Below are positions 55,133 to 63,870 of a DNA stretch of 64,000 bases, piece after piece. The notes under the pieces were generated by a model, which was not told the origin of the DNA, searched no databases, and saw nothing but the letters and a program-made list of their open reading frames with translations. The translations under genes were made by a program, and so were the position numbers. This stretch comes from Lachnospiraceae bacterium (GTDB taxonomy: Bacteria > Bacteroidota > Bacteroidia > Bacteroidales > Muribaculaceae): NCBI GenBank assembly GCA_023663655.1, contig JAMPGZ010000007.1:28297-92296 (forward strand), in the 5' to 3' direction. How positions within the stretch are numbered: the stretch's first letter is position 1; each line of letters opens with the position of its first letter.

Positions 55133-58100
55133 ATGAACCAACATTCAATAAAAAAAGTATTGCTGCTCGGCAGCGGCGCGCTTAAAATCGGAGAAGCCGG
55201 AGAATTTGACTACTCAGGCTCACAAGCCTTGAAAGCGATGAAAGAGGAGGGCATATCGACTGTGCTCATCAACCCAAACATCGCCACCGTCCAGACATCC
55301 GACGGATTTGCCGACAAAATATATTTCCTCCCGGTAACACCCTATTTCGTAGAAAAAGTAATCGAAAAGGAACGTCCTGAAGGAATCATGCTCGCATTCG
55401 GCGGACAAACAGCGCTCAACTGCGGCGTGGCGCTATATGAAAGCGGTGTGCTGGAAAAATACGGCGTGAAGGTGCTCGGAACACCCGTAAGAGCCATCAT
55501 GGACACTGAGGACAGAGAACTCTTTGTGAAGAAGCTCGACGAAATCAACGTCAAAACCATAAAAAGCGAGGCGGTGAGCAACATCCCCGACGCAATCAAA
55601 GCCGCGTCGGAACTCGGATATCCCATAATTGTCCGCGCAGCCTATGCGCTTGGAGGACTCGGCAGCGGATTCTGCGACGACGAGCAGCAACTGGTGGCGC
55701 TTGTGGAGAAAGCACTCGCATTCTCACCGCAGGTGCTCATCGAAAAGTCTCTCAAAGGATGGAAAGAGGTGGAGTATGAAGTGGTGCGCGACCGCTTTGA
55801 CAACTGTATCACCGTGTGCAACATGGAGAACTTCGACCCGCTCGGCATCCACACCGGCGAGTCGATCGTGGTGGCTCCGTCACAGACCCTCTCCAACGAG
55901 GACTACCACTATCTGAGAAAGCTCGCCATAAAAATCATACGCCACATCGGAATCGTGGGCGAATGCAACGTCCAGTACGCATTTGACCCGGCTTCGATGG
56001 ACTACCGCGTGATTGAGGTTAACGCACGCCTGTCGCGCTCATCGGCGCTCGCATCCAAGGCGACAGGCTACCCGCTCGCTTTCGTTGCCGCCAAGCTCGG
56101 ATTGGGCTATGGACTCTTTGACCTCAAGAACTCGGTGACAAAAGAGACCTCGGCATTCTTTGAACCGGCGCTCGACTATATCGTGGTGAAAATCCCTCGC
56201 TGGGACTTGGGAAAATTCCACGGCGTGAAACGCGAGATCGGCTCCTCGATGAAGTCGGTGGGCGAAGTGATGTCAATCGGCAGAACATTTGAGGAAGCGA
56301 TTCAGAAAGGACTCCGAATGATAGGACAAGGCATGCACGGATTTGTGGAAAACAAAGAGCTCAAAGTGCCCGACATCGACCACGCGCTTGCCGACCCTAC
56401 CGACAAACGAATATTTGTCATCTCAAAGGCTATGCGTCAAGGCTATTCAGTGGAACGCCTTCATGAACTGACAAAAATCGACCGCTGGTTCCTCTACAAG
56501 CTCCACAATATAGTCATGACAGCCGATGAGCTGGAAACTTACGATTCGCTCGATAAAGTTCCCGTGGCGCTGCTACGCCAGGCGAAAAGCCAAGGCTTCA
56601 GCGACTTCCAGATAGCGCGAGCATTGCTGAAAGAGAGCCTTGCCGATGCCGAAACTGAAATCATAAAAGTGCGCGAATTCCGCAAGTCGCTCGGCATAAT
56701 CCCCGTGGTAAAGCAGATCGACACGCTTGCCGCTGAATATCCGGCAATGACCAACTATCTCTATCTCACCTACAACGGCGACACCAACGATGTCAACTAT
56801 CTGCATGACCACAAGTCGATCGTGGTGCTTGGCTCAGGCGCCTACCGCATCGGAAGCTCGGTGGAATTTGACTGGTGCTCGGTCAACGCGCTCATGACTG
56901 TGAAACGCGAAGGCTGGCGCTCGGTGATGATAAACTACAATCCCGAAACCGTGTCGACCGACTACGATATGTGTGACCGCCTGTACTTCGACGAGCTCAC
57001 CTACGAGCGCGTCATGGACATCCTCGACCTGGAACAGCCCCACGGCGTGATCCTCTCGGTGGGCGGACAGATACCCAACAACCTCGCCACCCGACTCGAC
57101 AACGCCAATGTCCCCATTCTCGGCACCTCGGCAACCTCGATCGACAATGCCGAAGACCGCCACAAGTTCTCGGCGATGCTCGACGAGATAGGTGTCGACC
57201 AGCCGCGTTGGCGCGAGCTCACATCATTTGACGACATCCACAAGTTCATCGACGAAGTAGGCTTCCCGGTGCTTGTGCGACCCAGCTACGTGCTGTCGGG
57301 TGCGGCAATGAACGTGTGCAGCAACAATGAGGAGCTCGAGCGCTTCCTCAAGCTCGCCGCCAACGTGTCGAAACAGCATCCGGTGGTAGTGACCGAGTTC
57401 ATCCAGAACGCCAAGGAGATCGAGATGGATGCCGTGGCGCAGAACGGCGAAATCAAGGTATACGCCATTTCGGAGCACATCGAGTTTGCCGGCGTACACT
57501 CCGGCGACGCCACCATCCAGTTCCCGCCACAGAAACTGTATGTGGAGACAATACGCCGCATCAAGAAAGTGAGCCAGAAGATAGCCAAAGCGCTCAACAT
57601 CTCAGGACCGTTCAACATCCAGTTCCTTGCCAAGAACAATGACATAAAGGTGATCGAGTGCAACCTCCGCGCCTCACGTTCATTCCCGTTTGTCAGCAAG
57701 GTGCTGAAGCTCAATTTCATCGACATTGCCACACGCGTCATGCTCGGACACGATGTCGAAAAACCCCACAAAAATGCGTTTGACCTCGACTACGTGGGCA
57801 TCAAGGCATCGCAGTTCTCATTCTCACGCCTTCAGGGCGCCGACCCCGTGCTTGGCGTTGACATGGCATCCACCGGCGAGGTGGGTTGCATCGGCGCCGA
57901 CACCGATGAAGCTATCCTCAAGGCAATGCTCTCCGTGGGCATGAGGGTCCCCTCCAAAGGAAAGGGCGTGCTGCTCTCCACCGGAACCCCGAAACAGAAA
58001 GCCGATATGCTCGACGCGGCACATCTGCTCCATAACAACGGCTACGCCCTGTATGCCACCGGCGGAACCCATCAGTTCCTCACCGACAATGGCATTCCGG

Positions 58101-58363
58101 CGATAAAGGTCTACTGGCCGAGCCAGCCCGATATGCAGCCGCAGGCACTGGAACTGCTTCACCGCAAAGATGTGGACCTCGTGGTGAACATCCCCAAGAA
58201 CCTTTCGGAAACAGAGTTGACCAATGGCTACAGAATACGCCGTGCCGCCATCGACCTCAACATCCCCTTGCTCACCAATGCCCGCCTTGCATCGGCATTT
58301 ATCCGGGCATTCACCACTCTGCCGGTCGACGACATCGAAATCCGCTCCTGGGACGAATACTAA
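55133..58363 (+). CDS. carB: carbamoyl-phosphate synthase large subunit
   Basis: The protein has 1076 residues, full length. Two homologous ATP-grasp halves are visible: KKVLLLGSGALKIGEAGEFDYSGSQA at the start and SIVVLGSGAYRIGSSVEFDWCSVNA at about 560; the FGGQTALNCG and VGGQIPNNLA motifs match in each half. The C-terminal MGS-like domain (about 940-1070, MRVPSKGKGVLLSTGTPKQ) binds allosteric effectors. It makes carbamoyl phosphate from bicarbonate, ammonia and two ATP. It ends at the hairpin 58395-58432. Confidence 0.97.
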   Translation: MNQHSIKKVLLLGSGALKIGEAGEFDYSGSQALKAMKEEGISTVLINPNIATVQTSDGFADKIYFLPVTPYFVEKVIEKERPEGIMLAFGGQTALNCGVALYESGVLEKYGVKVLGTPVRAIMDTEDRELFVKKLDEINVKTIKSEAVSNIPDAIKAASELGYPIIVRAAYALGGLGSGFCDDEQQLVALVEKALAFSPQVLIEKSLKGWKEVEYEVVRDRFDNCITVCNMENFDPLGIHTGESIVVAPSQTLSNEDYHYLRKLAIKIIRHIGIVGECNVQYAFDPASMDYRVIEVNARLSRSSALASKATGYPLAFVAAKLGLGYGLFDLKNSVTKETSAFFEPALDYIVVKIPRWDLGKFHGVKREIGSSMKSVGEVMSIGRTFEEAIQKGLRMIGQGMHGFVENKELKVPDIDHALADPTDKRIFVISKAMRQGYSVERLHELTKIDRWFLYKLHNIVMTADELETYDSLDKVPVALLRQAKSQGFSDFQIARALLKESLADAETEIIKVREFRKSLGIIPVVKQIDTLAAEYPAMTNYLYLTYNGDTNDVNYLHDHKSIVVLGSGAYRIGSSVEFDWCSVNALMTVKREGWRSVMINYNPETVSTDYDMCDRLYFDELTYERVMDILDLEQPHGVILSVGGQIPNNLATRLDNANVPILGTSATSIDNAEDRHKFSAMLDEIGVDQPRWRELTSFDDIHKFIDEVGFPVLVRPSYVLSGAAMNVCSNNEELERFLKLAANVSKQHPVVVTEFIQNAKEIEMDAVAQNGEIKVYAISEHIEFAGVHSGDATIQFPPQKLYVETIRRIKKVSQKIAKALNISGPFNIQFLAKNNDIKVIECNLRASRSFPFVSKVLKLNFIDIATRVMLGHDVEKPHKNAFDLDYVGIKASQFSFSRLQGADPVLGVDMASTGEVGCIGADTDEAILKAMLSVGMRVPSKGKGVLLSTGTPKQKADMLDAAHLLHNNGYALYATGGTHQFLTDNGIPAIKVYWPSQPDMQPQALELLHRKDVDLVVNIPKNLSETELTNGYRIRRAAIDLNIPLLTNARLASAFIRAFTTLPVDDIEIRSWDEY

Positions 58364-58394
58364 CAGCACCAACTTCCAAACAAGCTATTAAATC

Positions 58395-58432
58395 AAACGG
58401 CTGATTGCTACTCAGATAGCAATCAGCCGTTT
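58395..58432 (+). terminator. terminator of carAB, arms repeated at 63.6 kb
   Basis: AAACGGCTGATTGCTA and TAGCAATCAGCCGTTT form a 16-bp perfect stem with a CTCAGA loop, 31 nt past carB, followed by ATATTTGATG (weak T run). Nearly the same arms occur at 63628-63663. Confidence 0.75.
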
Positions 58433-58557
58433 ATATTTGATGTCGCGGTCCACGGCTTCGCTTCGCTCAGCCGCGGTTAAAACGGACCCGTGCCTGGCGG
58501 CACTTAGCTTGATCAATCCGGATTTATTACCCCAATTATTTATCGGACAGCAATAAA

Positions 58558-58588
58558 TTGGAAATGTAAAAATTTGTCATTAACTTTG
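58558..58588 (+). promoter_or_regulatory. strong promoter of the candidate ncRNA
   Basis: TTG (58558-58560), 20 nt, TAACTTTG (58581-58588), an exact match to the consensus. The predicted transcript start is near 58595. No protein-coding gene begins within 350 nt. Confidence 0.75.
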
Positions 58589-58594
58589 CCAATG

Positions 58595-58942
58595 CAGACC
58601 GCATCACGCAGATAACCGAAAGGCTGAGGCGTAAGCCAACATAGGTCAAGGGTAATGTGGGAGGGGCTGCAAAAGACATACGAAAAGTGCGTTTACTCGA
58701 CGCTCTTTCTTGACACCTTGAAACCTGGAAAACTTCAATCTTCGTCAAGAATGCAGCAAACGGTAGATGTCTTAGTGGATATGTATATTCTGTCCGCATC
58801 CGGCGCGCGAGCGTTGGATACGGGCACATAGCATATTCTGCGTGAGGCTTCTGCAAGTTTGCTCGTTCTACGAAGATGGGCAATTCCAGGGCCTCAAGGT
58901 GTGGGACGGGCAACAAGTACGGCTCTCACGCAATTTCTTTTT
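58595..58942 (+). ncRNA. candidate structured RNA of about 350 nt, family not recognised
   Basis: The stretch lies between a consensus promoter and a T-rich end (TTTCTTTTT at 58934-58942) and has no good long ORF on the plus strand. Complementary segments found by eye: GCTGCA/TGCAGC (58666-58671 with 58752-58757), TTCTTGAC/GTCAAGAA (58707-58714 with 58744-58751), AGTGCGT/ACGCTCT (58686-58692 with 58700-58706), TCGT/ACGA (58864-58874) and a closing GCGTGAG/CTCACGC (58840-58846 with 58925-58931) just before the T run. It is not RNase P RNA (found elsewhere), tmRNA or SRP RNA by any landmark. A 26-codon ORF (MQQTVDVLVDMYILSASGAR...) starts at 58751. It may also be the leader of the downstream genes. 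Confidence 0.5.
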
Positions 58943-58998
58943 ATAACCCACTAAAAGCCAATGAGGTGAGCCCGGCGGCAACACATCAATAAACCCTC

Positions 58999-59684
58999 AT
59001 GGCTAAGAAATACCCCTGTAAAATAGTTTGGTCAGAATCAGGAAAAGACTTCAGAAACCGATTGCGGATAAGATTGCGCACTCAAGACAGGGTGTGCAAC
59101 AGACTGCACAAAAAAAACGGCATGACGTTGTTATATCCCATTCAATTTATACGCGACCTCTGTCGCTTTTCGGGGTTCAATAAACTGTATAATGACACTA
59201 TCGAAAAACTATCTCTGACTGTGAGAATATTCAATTGCAACGGCAATACCATTCCTGTTGAAGCAATTGAATATGTTTGCATATCAGCCGAAGACCACGC
59301 GTTCAAAGTCTGCGTAAATCAAGAATGGCATGATGTGTGCTATCGCTTGAATGGCAACCTTTTTCATTTTCAGGAAAGAGACATCAGATACATAACAATT
59401 GAGCATAGCGAAGGATTGCAGCAAAACTTGGACAATCTTGCCATGCATAGCGTGGATAAAACGCCCTGCACATCATCAACCAGATTCTTGGGGCGACCAC
59501 ACATTTCCCGAATAAGACAGCCTACGACCTTCATCGAAAGAAGGTCATGAATGACATCAGAAGCGGTCGCATCCAATTTCCTGCAGCCTGTGACGAGATT
59601 TTTTTTCAAAAGTTGCTGCAGCAAGTTCTTGAACTGAATGGAAATGAGATGACGCTTTTGCCTCAAAAGTATAACCATAAATAA
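58999..59684 (+). pseudogene. frameshifted gene of unknown family
   Basis: Frame 1 from 58999 reads MAKKYPCKIVWSESGKDFRN ... and degenerates after about residue 155 (HSVDK). Near 59458 the sensible reading moves to the -1 frame (NALHIINQILGATTHFPNKT ... to the TAA at 59682-59684), giving a joined product of about 228 residues. The switch lies at GGATAAAACGCC, with a run of four A, so a 1-nt indel is the simplest cause; a sequencing error or programmed shift is possible. The protein has an EYVCISAEDHAFKVCVNQEW segment and no domain I recognise. It sits 58 nt upstream of the BspA-type gene. Confidence 0.55.
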
Positions 59685-59742
59685 GATGAAATCCACAGGA
59701 ACTGATACCAATAAAAACAACCACTAATACAACTAAACCCAA

Positions 59743-62700
59743 ATGAAAAAAACAGTACTTATTCTGTTGGCAATGCTAACTACACTTCCAGCATTAGCAT
59801 TCTACTTCCAACACGAGGACAATACCGTGTACTATGAAATTATAGACGAAGTTGCCAAAACCGTCGAAGTCTCTCGGCGCTACCAGAATGCATCGTGGTC
59901 GCTTATAATACCACCCAAAGTAAGAGACAATAACAATATTGAGTATACCGTCGTCTCAATCAGTCCGTATGCTTTCAAAGACTGCGATAATCTTAGATCA
60001 GTTAAAATACCCGACTCGGTGACTAAAATCGGCAGCTATGCTTTCCAAAACTGCACAGCGTTAGGAGCAATAACTATCGGTAAATCGGTGTCTTCGATTG
60101 AAGAATCGGCTTTTAGAGGCTGCCGTGAACTTAAAAGGGCAAACTTTGCGAGCATTGAATCATTATGCTCCATTAAATTTGGCGATGAATTTGCTAATCC
60201 GTTAGCTCTTGCCAATGCGAGATTATGCATAAATGATATGGGCGTGGATATGGTATTTATTCCTGAAGGCGTCACATCAATAGGAAATTATGCTTTCAAA
60301 GGTGGCAATAGGTTAACAATGGTGACCATACCCAATTCGGTAATCTCAATTGGCGATTACGCTTTATCCGGTTGCTCAGGGTTAACTGAGCTGACCATTC
60401 CAAACTCGGTAACCGCAATTGGCGATGGAGCTTTCTCCGGTTGCAGTGGGTTAACCAAACTGACCATTCCAAACTCGGTAACCGCAATTAGCGATGACAC
60501 TTTCTCATATTGCAGCGGGTTAACCAAACTGACCATTCCCAACTCAGTAACTGCAATTGGCAATGATGCTTTCTCATGTTGCATGGGATTAACTGAACTG
60601 ACCATACCCAACTCGGTAACATCAATCGGCGATGGAGCTTTCTCCAGCTGCTCAGGGTTAACTGAACTGACCATACCCAACTCGGTAACATCAATTGGCA
60701 ATAGTGCTTTCTCCGGTTGCAGTGGGTTAACCGAAATGACCATACCAAACTCAGTAACTGCAATTGGCAATAGTGCTTTCAGATATTGCAAAAGTTTAAC
60801 CAAACTGACCATATCCAACTCGGTGACTTCGATTGGCAAGGGCGCTTTCTTCAGCTGCTCAGGGTTAACTGAAATGACCATTCCAAACTCGGTAACTTCA
60901 ATTGGTAATGACGCTTTCTCCGAATGCTCCGCCATTAAGGAATTGACTATTGAAAATGGCACAGATACATTGTCTTTAGGATATAATTCGAACTACAACT
61001 ACACCAACACACAGGCAGGACTCTTTTCTGATTGTCCTTTGGAAAAAGTCTACTTAGGAAGGAATCTAAAACACTCATATCCTCTTTTTGGCAATAAAAA
61101 CAGTTTGATATCAGTGACAATCGGCAACTCAGTGACTGCCATTCACAATAAAACTTTCTCCGGCTGCTCGGGACTAACGGAGGTGACCATTCCAAACTCG
61201 GTGACTTCGATTGGCGAGGGCGCTTTCTCCAGCTGCTCAGGGTTAACAGAGATGACCATTCCCAACTCAGTGACAGAGATTGGAAATGAAGCTTTCAATG
61301 AGTGCTCCGCCATTAAAGAATTGACGTTTGAAGATGGCACAGAAACATTATCTTTAGGATATCAAAAAAAAGAAGATCGGTATGATGATAAAGGACTCTT
61401 TTATGACTGCCCTTTGGAAAAAATATATTTAGGGAGGAATCTAAAATACGACACTTTTTACAAGCGTCTTCCTTTCGCTAATAAAAAAAGCTTAACATCA
61501 TTAACAATCAGCGACTCCGTGACGATCATTTACGACGATGCTTTCTACTATTGCTCGGGACTAACGGAGGTGACCATCCCAAACTCTGTGACCAAGATTG
61601 GCAGTGGTGCTTTCTTCAACTGCTCGGGGTTAACTGAAATGACCATCCCAAACTCAGTGAAAGAGATTGGCAGTGGTGCTTTCTTCAACTGCTCGGGGTT
61701 AACTGAGATAACCATCCCAAACTCGGTGACATTAATTGGCAATAGCGCTTTCTACGGTTGCGCCATTAAAGAATTGACTTTTGATGATGGCACAGAAACG
61801 TTGTCTTTAGGATATGAAAAAGAAGACGACCCGCGTAATACCAGTAGAGGACTCTTTTATTACTGTCCTTTGGAAAAAATATATTTAGGGCGGAATCTAA
61901 GATATGACACCGATGAGAGATGTGGTTATTCTCCTTTTGCTAATAATAAATATATAACATCGCTGACAATCAGCGACTCAGCGACAGAGATTGGCAATAA
62001 TGCTTTCTACGGTTGCTCGGAGTTAAGCGATGTGACAATCGGAAATTCGGCGTCATCTATTGGCGACAATGCTTTCTCCGGCTGCGAGAGGTTAAGAGGG
62101 TTAACCATCAGCAACTCAGTGAAAGAGATTGGAAATTCTGCTTTCAAAGATTGCAAGAGATTGACCGAGATGACAATAGGCAGTTCGGTGGAAGAGATTG
62201 GAGAATATGCCTTCGATGGGTGCTTCTACGTGAATAAAGTTGTCTGCGAAGCCCTTAATCCTCCTTTTGCTTATTTCAACAGCTTTGATACCGCTACTTT
62301 TAGCGCTACGCTTTATGTTCCGGGAAAAGCATTCGCGGATTATAAAAATAATACCGTGTGGAAACAATTCATCAATATTGTTGCAAAGCAAGTGATTGCA
62401 GAATCAATCGAGTTGAATAGCACCGAGGCAACACTTTACCCGGATGAAAATATCAGGCTTACAGCCATCCTAACGCCTGATGACATCACAGACAATGGCA
62501 TCAAATGGACATCATCCAATCCGGACGTGGCGATAGTAGATAATGACGGACTGGTCACGGCTGTTGCTCCCGGCAAATGCGAGATCACAGCCACAACTAC
62601 CGATGGCTCAAACCTCTCTGCAAAATGTGAAATTACAGTCTCGCTCAAGGAAACACCGGCAGAAAGCATTGAAATCAATAAGGAAACCATGGGTATCACC

Positions 62701-63606
62701 GACAATTATATTGAAATGCGAGCGGGAGAACATAAAAAAATTGAGTTTACGATACTCCCGGAAACAACAACCGACAAACGGGTTTTATACAGCAGCTCAG
62801 ATCATAATATTGCAACAGTAAATGATTCCGGTGAAATCCATGCCTATCAAACCGGTGATGTGACAATAACCATCACAGCAATGTCAGGTGTTTCAACCAC
62901 ATTACAGGTAAAAGTTTTACCAACTCCTGTAGAGACTATAGAAATAGACCGGACTAAAGCTGATATCGAAGTGAACCAACACTTCTTTATCCACGCAACC
63001 GTATATCCCACAGACGCTACCGACAAATCAGTGATATGGGAATCGGACGATGAGTCAATCGCCAGCGTTGAAACCATCGATGGCTACGGTGATGTCACGG
63101 CACATAAACCGGGAACGGCACACATCATAGCCCGATCTTATTCAAATCCTGAGGTCTATGCCATCTGCGAAGTAAATGTGCTGGGAATACCGGCAGAAAG
63201 AATCGACATATATATCGATGAATATCTGACCTCACCCTATAACGATATAGAAATGCGCATAGGCGACATGATAACCGCAAAAGCAACAGTGCTTCCCGAA
63301 AGCACGACCGACAAGTCGGTGACTTGGTCATCAAGCAATCCCGATGTGGCTACAGTTGATGCCAACGGCAACGTCAAGGCTATATCTACGGGCGCAGCGA
63401 CAATAGTAGCCACCGCCACTTCAGGGGTGAATTCATTCTTCAAAGTAATTGTTTTGGCGGATTCGGGAATTTCAGGTATCACGGCTGACCCTGAAGAGGT
63501 AGAATATTACACCCTCAACGGAATACGCATATACAAGGAGAATCTCGTTCCCGGCGTATATATCAGGCGAAAGGGCAACAAGTTTGAAAAAGTTATTATC
63601 AAATAG
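59743..63606 (+). CDS. BspA-type leucine-rich-repeat surface protein with four BIG2 domains
   Basis: The protein has 1287 residues and a signal peptide (MKKTVLILLAMLTTLPALAF). From about 65 to 850 it is built of LRR_5/BspA repeats of 23 residues (unit GLTELTIPNSVTSIGDGAFSGCS). Four bacterial Ig-like BIG2 domains follow at about 886-968, 972-1060, 1063-1150 and 1151-1240 (each with TDKSVTWSSSNPDVATVD-like core). The end (YYTLNGIRIYKENLVPGVYIRRKGNKFEKVIIK split here in description) is a Bacteroidetes-style C-terminal sorting-type tail. It should be cell-surface or secreted, binding host or bacterial partners. The ORF is intact despite the repeats. Confidence 0.92.
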   Translation: MKKTVLILLAMLTTLPALAFYFQHEDNTVYYEIIDEVAKTVEVSRRYQNASWSLIIPPKVRDNNNIEYTVVSISPYAFKDCDNLRSVKIPDSVTKIGSYAFQNCTALGAITIGKSVSSIEESAFRGCRELKRANFASIESLCSIKFGDEFANPLALANARLCINDMGVDMVFIPEGVTSIGNYAFKGGNRLTMVTIPNSVISIGDYALSGCSGLTELTIPNSVTAIGDGAFSGCSGLTKLTIPNSVTAISDDTFSYCSGLTKLTIPNSVTAIGNDAFSCCMGLTELTIPNSVTSIGDGAFSSCSGLTELTIPNSVTSIGNSAFSGCSGLTEMTIPNSVTAIGNSAFRYCKSLTKLTISNSVTSIGKGAFFSCSGLTEMTIPNSVTSIGNDAFSECSAIKELTIENGTDTLSLGYNSNYNYTNTQAGLFSDCPLEKVYLGRNLKHSYPLFGNKNSLISVTIGNSVTAIHNKTFSGCSGLTEVTIPNSVTSIGEGAFSSCSGLTEMTIPNSVTEIGNEAFNECSAIKELTFEDGTETLSLGYQKKEDRYDDKGLFYDCPLEKIYLGRNLKYDTFYKRLPFANKKSLTSLTISDSVTIIYDDAFYYCSGLTEVTIPNSVTKIGSGAFFNCSGLTEMTIPNSVKEIGSGAFFNCSGLTEITIPNSVTLIGNSAFYGCAIKELTFDDGTETLSLGYEKEDDPRNTSRGLFYYCPLEKIYLGRNLRYDTDERCGYSPFANNKYITSLTISDSATEIGNNAFYGCSELSDVTIGNSASSIGDNAFSGCERLRGLTISNSVKEIGNSAFKDCKRLTEMTIGSSVEEIGEYAFDGCFYVNKVVCEALNPPFAYFNSFDTATFSATLYVPGKAFADYKNNTVWKQFINIVAKQVIAESIELNSTEATLYPDENIRLTAILTPDDITDNGIKWTSSNPDVAIVDNDGLVTAVAPGKCEITATTTDGSNLSAKCEITVSLKETPAESIEINKETMGITDNYIEMRAGEHKKIEFTILPETTTDKRVLYSSSDHNIATVNDSGEIHAYQTGDVTITITAMSGVSTTLQVKVLPTPVETIEIDRTKADIEVNQHFFIHATVYPTDATDKSVIWESDDESIASVETIDGYGDVTAHKPGTAHIIARSYSNPEVYAICEVNVLGIPAERIDIYIDEYLTSPYNDIEMRIGDMITAKATVLPESTTDKSVTWSSSNPDVATVDANGNVKAISTGAATIVATATSGVNSFFKVIVLADSGISGITADPEEVEYYTLNGIRIYKENLVPGVYIRRKGNKFEKVIIK
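60355..62220 (+). repeat. 69-bp tandem repeats and three copies of a longer module inside the BspA-type gene
   Basis: Nine consecutive 23-codon units run from about 60355 to 60930. Three copies of a longer block (AIKELT ... GTxTLSLGY ... GLFxxCPLEKxYLGRNL) start at about 60931, 61309 and 61762, each followed by more 23-codon units. DNA identity between units is high in the first array, which favours slippage or recombination. Confidence 0.85.
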
Positions 63607-63627
63607 TCCTATCGTATAAGCTGACAT

Positions 63628-63663
63628 AACGGCTGATTGCTACTTGGATGGCAATCAGCCGTT
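63628..63663 (+). terminator. terminator of the BspA-type gene
   Basis: AACGGCTGATTGC and GCAATCAGCCGTT form a 13-bp perfect stem with a 10-nt loop, 22 nt past the stop, followed by CTTAACTTG. Arms match those after carB at 58395-58432. Confidence 0.75.
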
Positions 63664-63708
63664 CTTAACTTGATTTTGCCGGACAGCAAAATATAATCAA
63701 GAAAGGTC

Positions 63709-63739
63709 TTGCACGGTTGAAAAAGTTTTTCTACCTTTG
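63709..63739 (+). promoter_or_regulatory. tRNA-Pro promoter
   Basis: TTG (63709-63711), 20 nt, TACCTTTG (63732-63739), a consensus promoter ending 17 nt before the mature tRNA. Confidence 0.75.
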
Positions 63740-63756
63740 CAGTGCCGAAAGGTAAT

Positions 63757-63831
63757 CGGGGCGTAGCGCAGTCCGGTTAGCGCACCTGCTTTGGGAGCAG
63801 GGGGTCGCGAGTTCGAATCCCGCCACCCCGA
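63757..63831 (+). tRNA. tRNA-Pro (anticodon TGG)
   Basis: The 75-nt sequence starts CGGGGCGTAGCGCAG. Anticodon stem CCTGC/GCAGG encloses loop TTTGGGA with anticodon TGG (63792-63794), reading CCA and, with wobble, other Pro codons. D-loop GTCCGGTTAG and T-loop GTTCGAATC are normal. The acceptor stem pairs CGGGGCG with CACCCCG with one mismatch. CCA is not fully encoded (A then CA). A terminator follows within 6 nt. Confidence 0.95.
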
Positions 63832-63836
63832 CACAT

Positions 63837-63870
63837 AAAAAGAGCTGATTTGTAAAAATCAGCTCTTTTT
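63837..63870 (+). terminator. terminator of tRNA-Pro
   Basis: AAAAAGAGCTGATTT and AAATCAGCTCTTTTT form a 15-bp perfect stem with a GTAA loop, ending in a T run. After it, up to 64000, I see no gene. Confidence 0.9.

Noticed and set aside
58536..58916. 126-codon minus-strand ORF over the candidate RNA
   Set aside because: No recognisable features; runs against the promoter and terminator direction of the RNA.
59440..59470. Programmed -1 frameshift site
   Set aside because: The site lacks a canonical X XXY YYZ heptamer and a strong downstream structure; an indel is more likely.
60340..62220. Regular tandem repeats that could be mistaken for a CRISPR array
   Set aside because: The period is 69 bp, in frame, and encodes LRR_5 units; no cas genes nearby.
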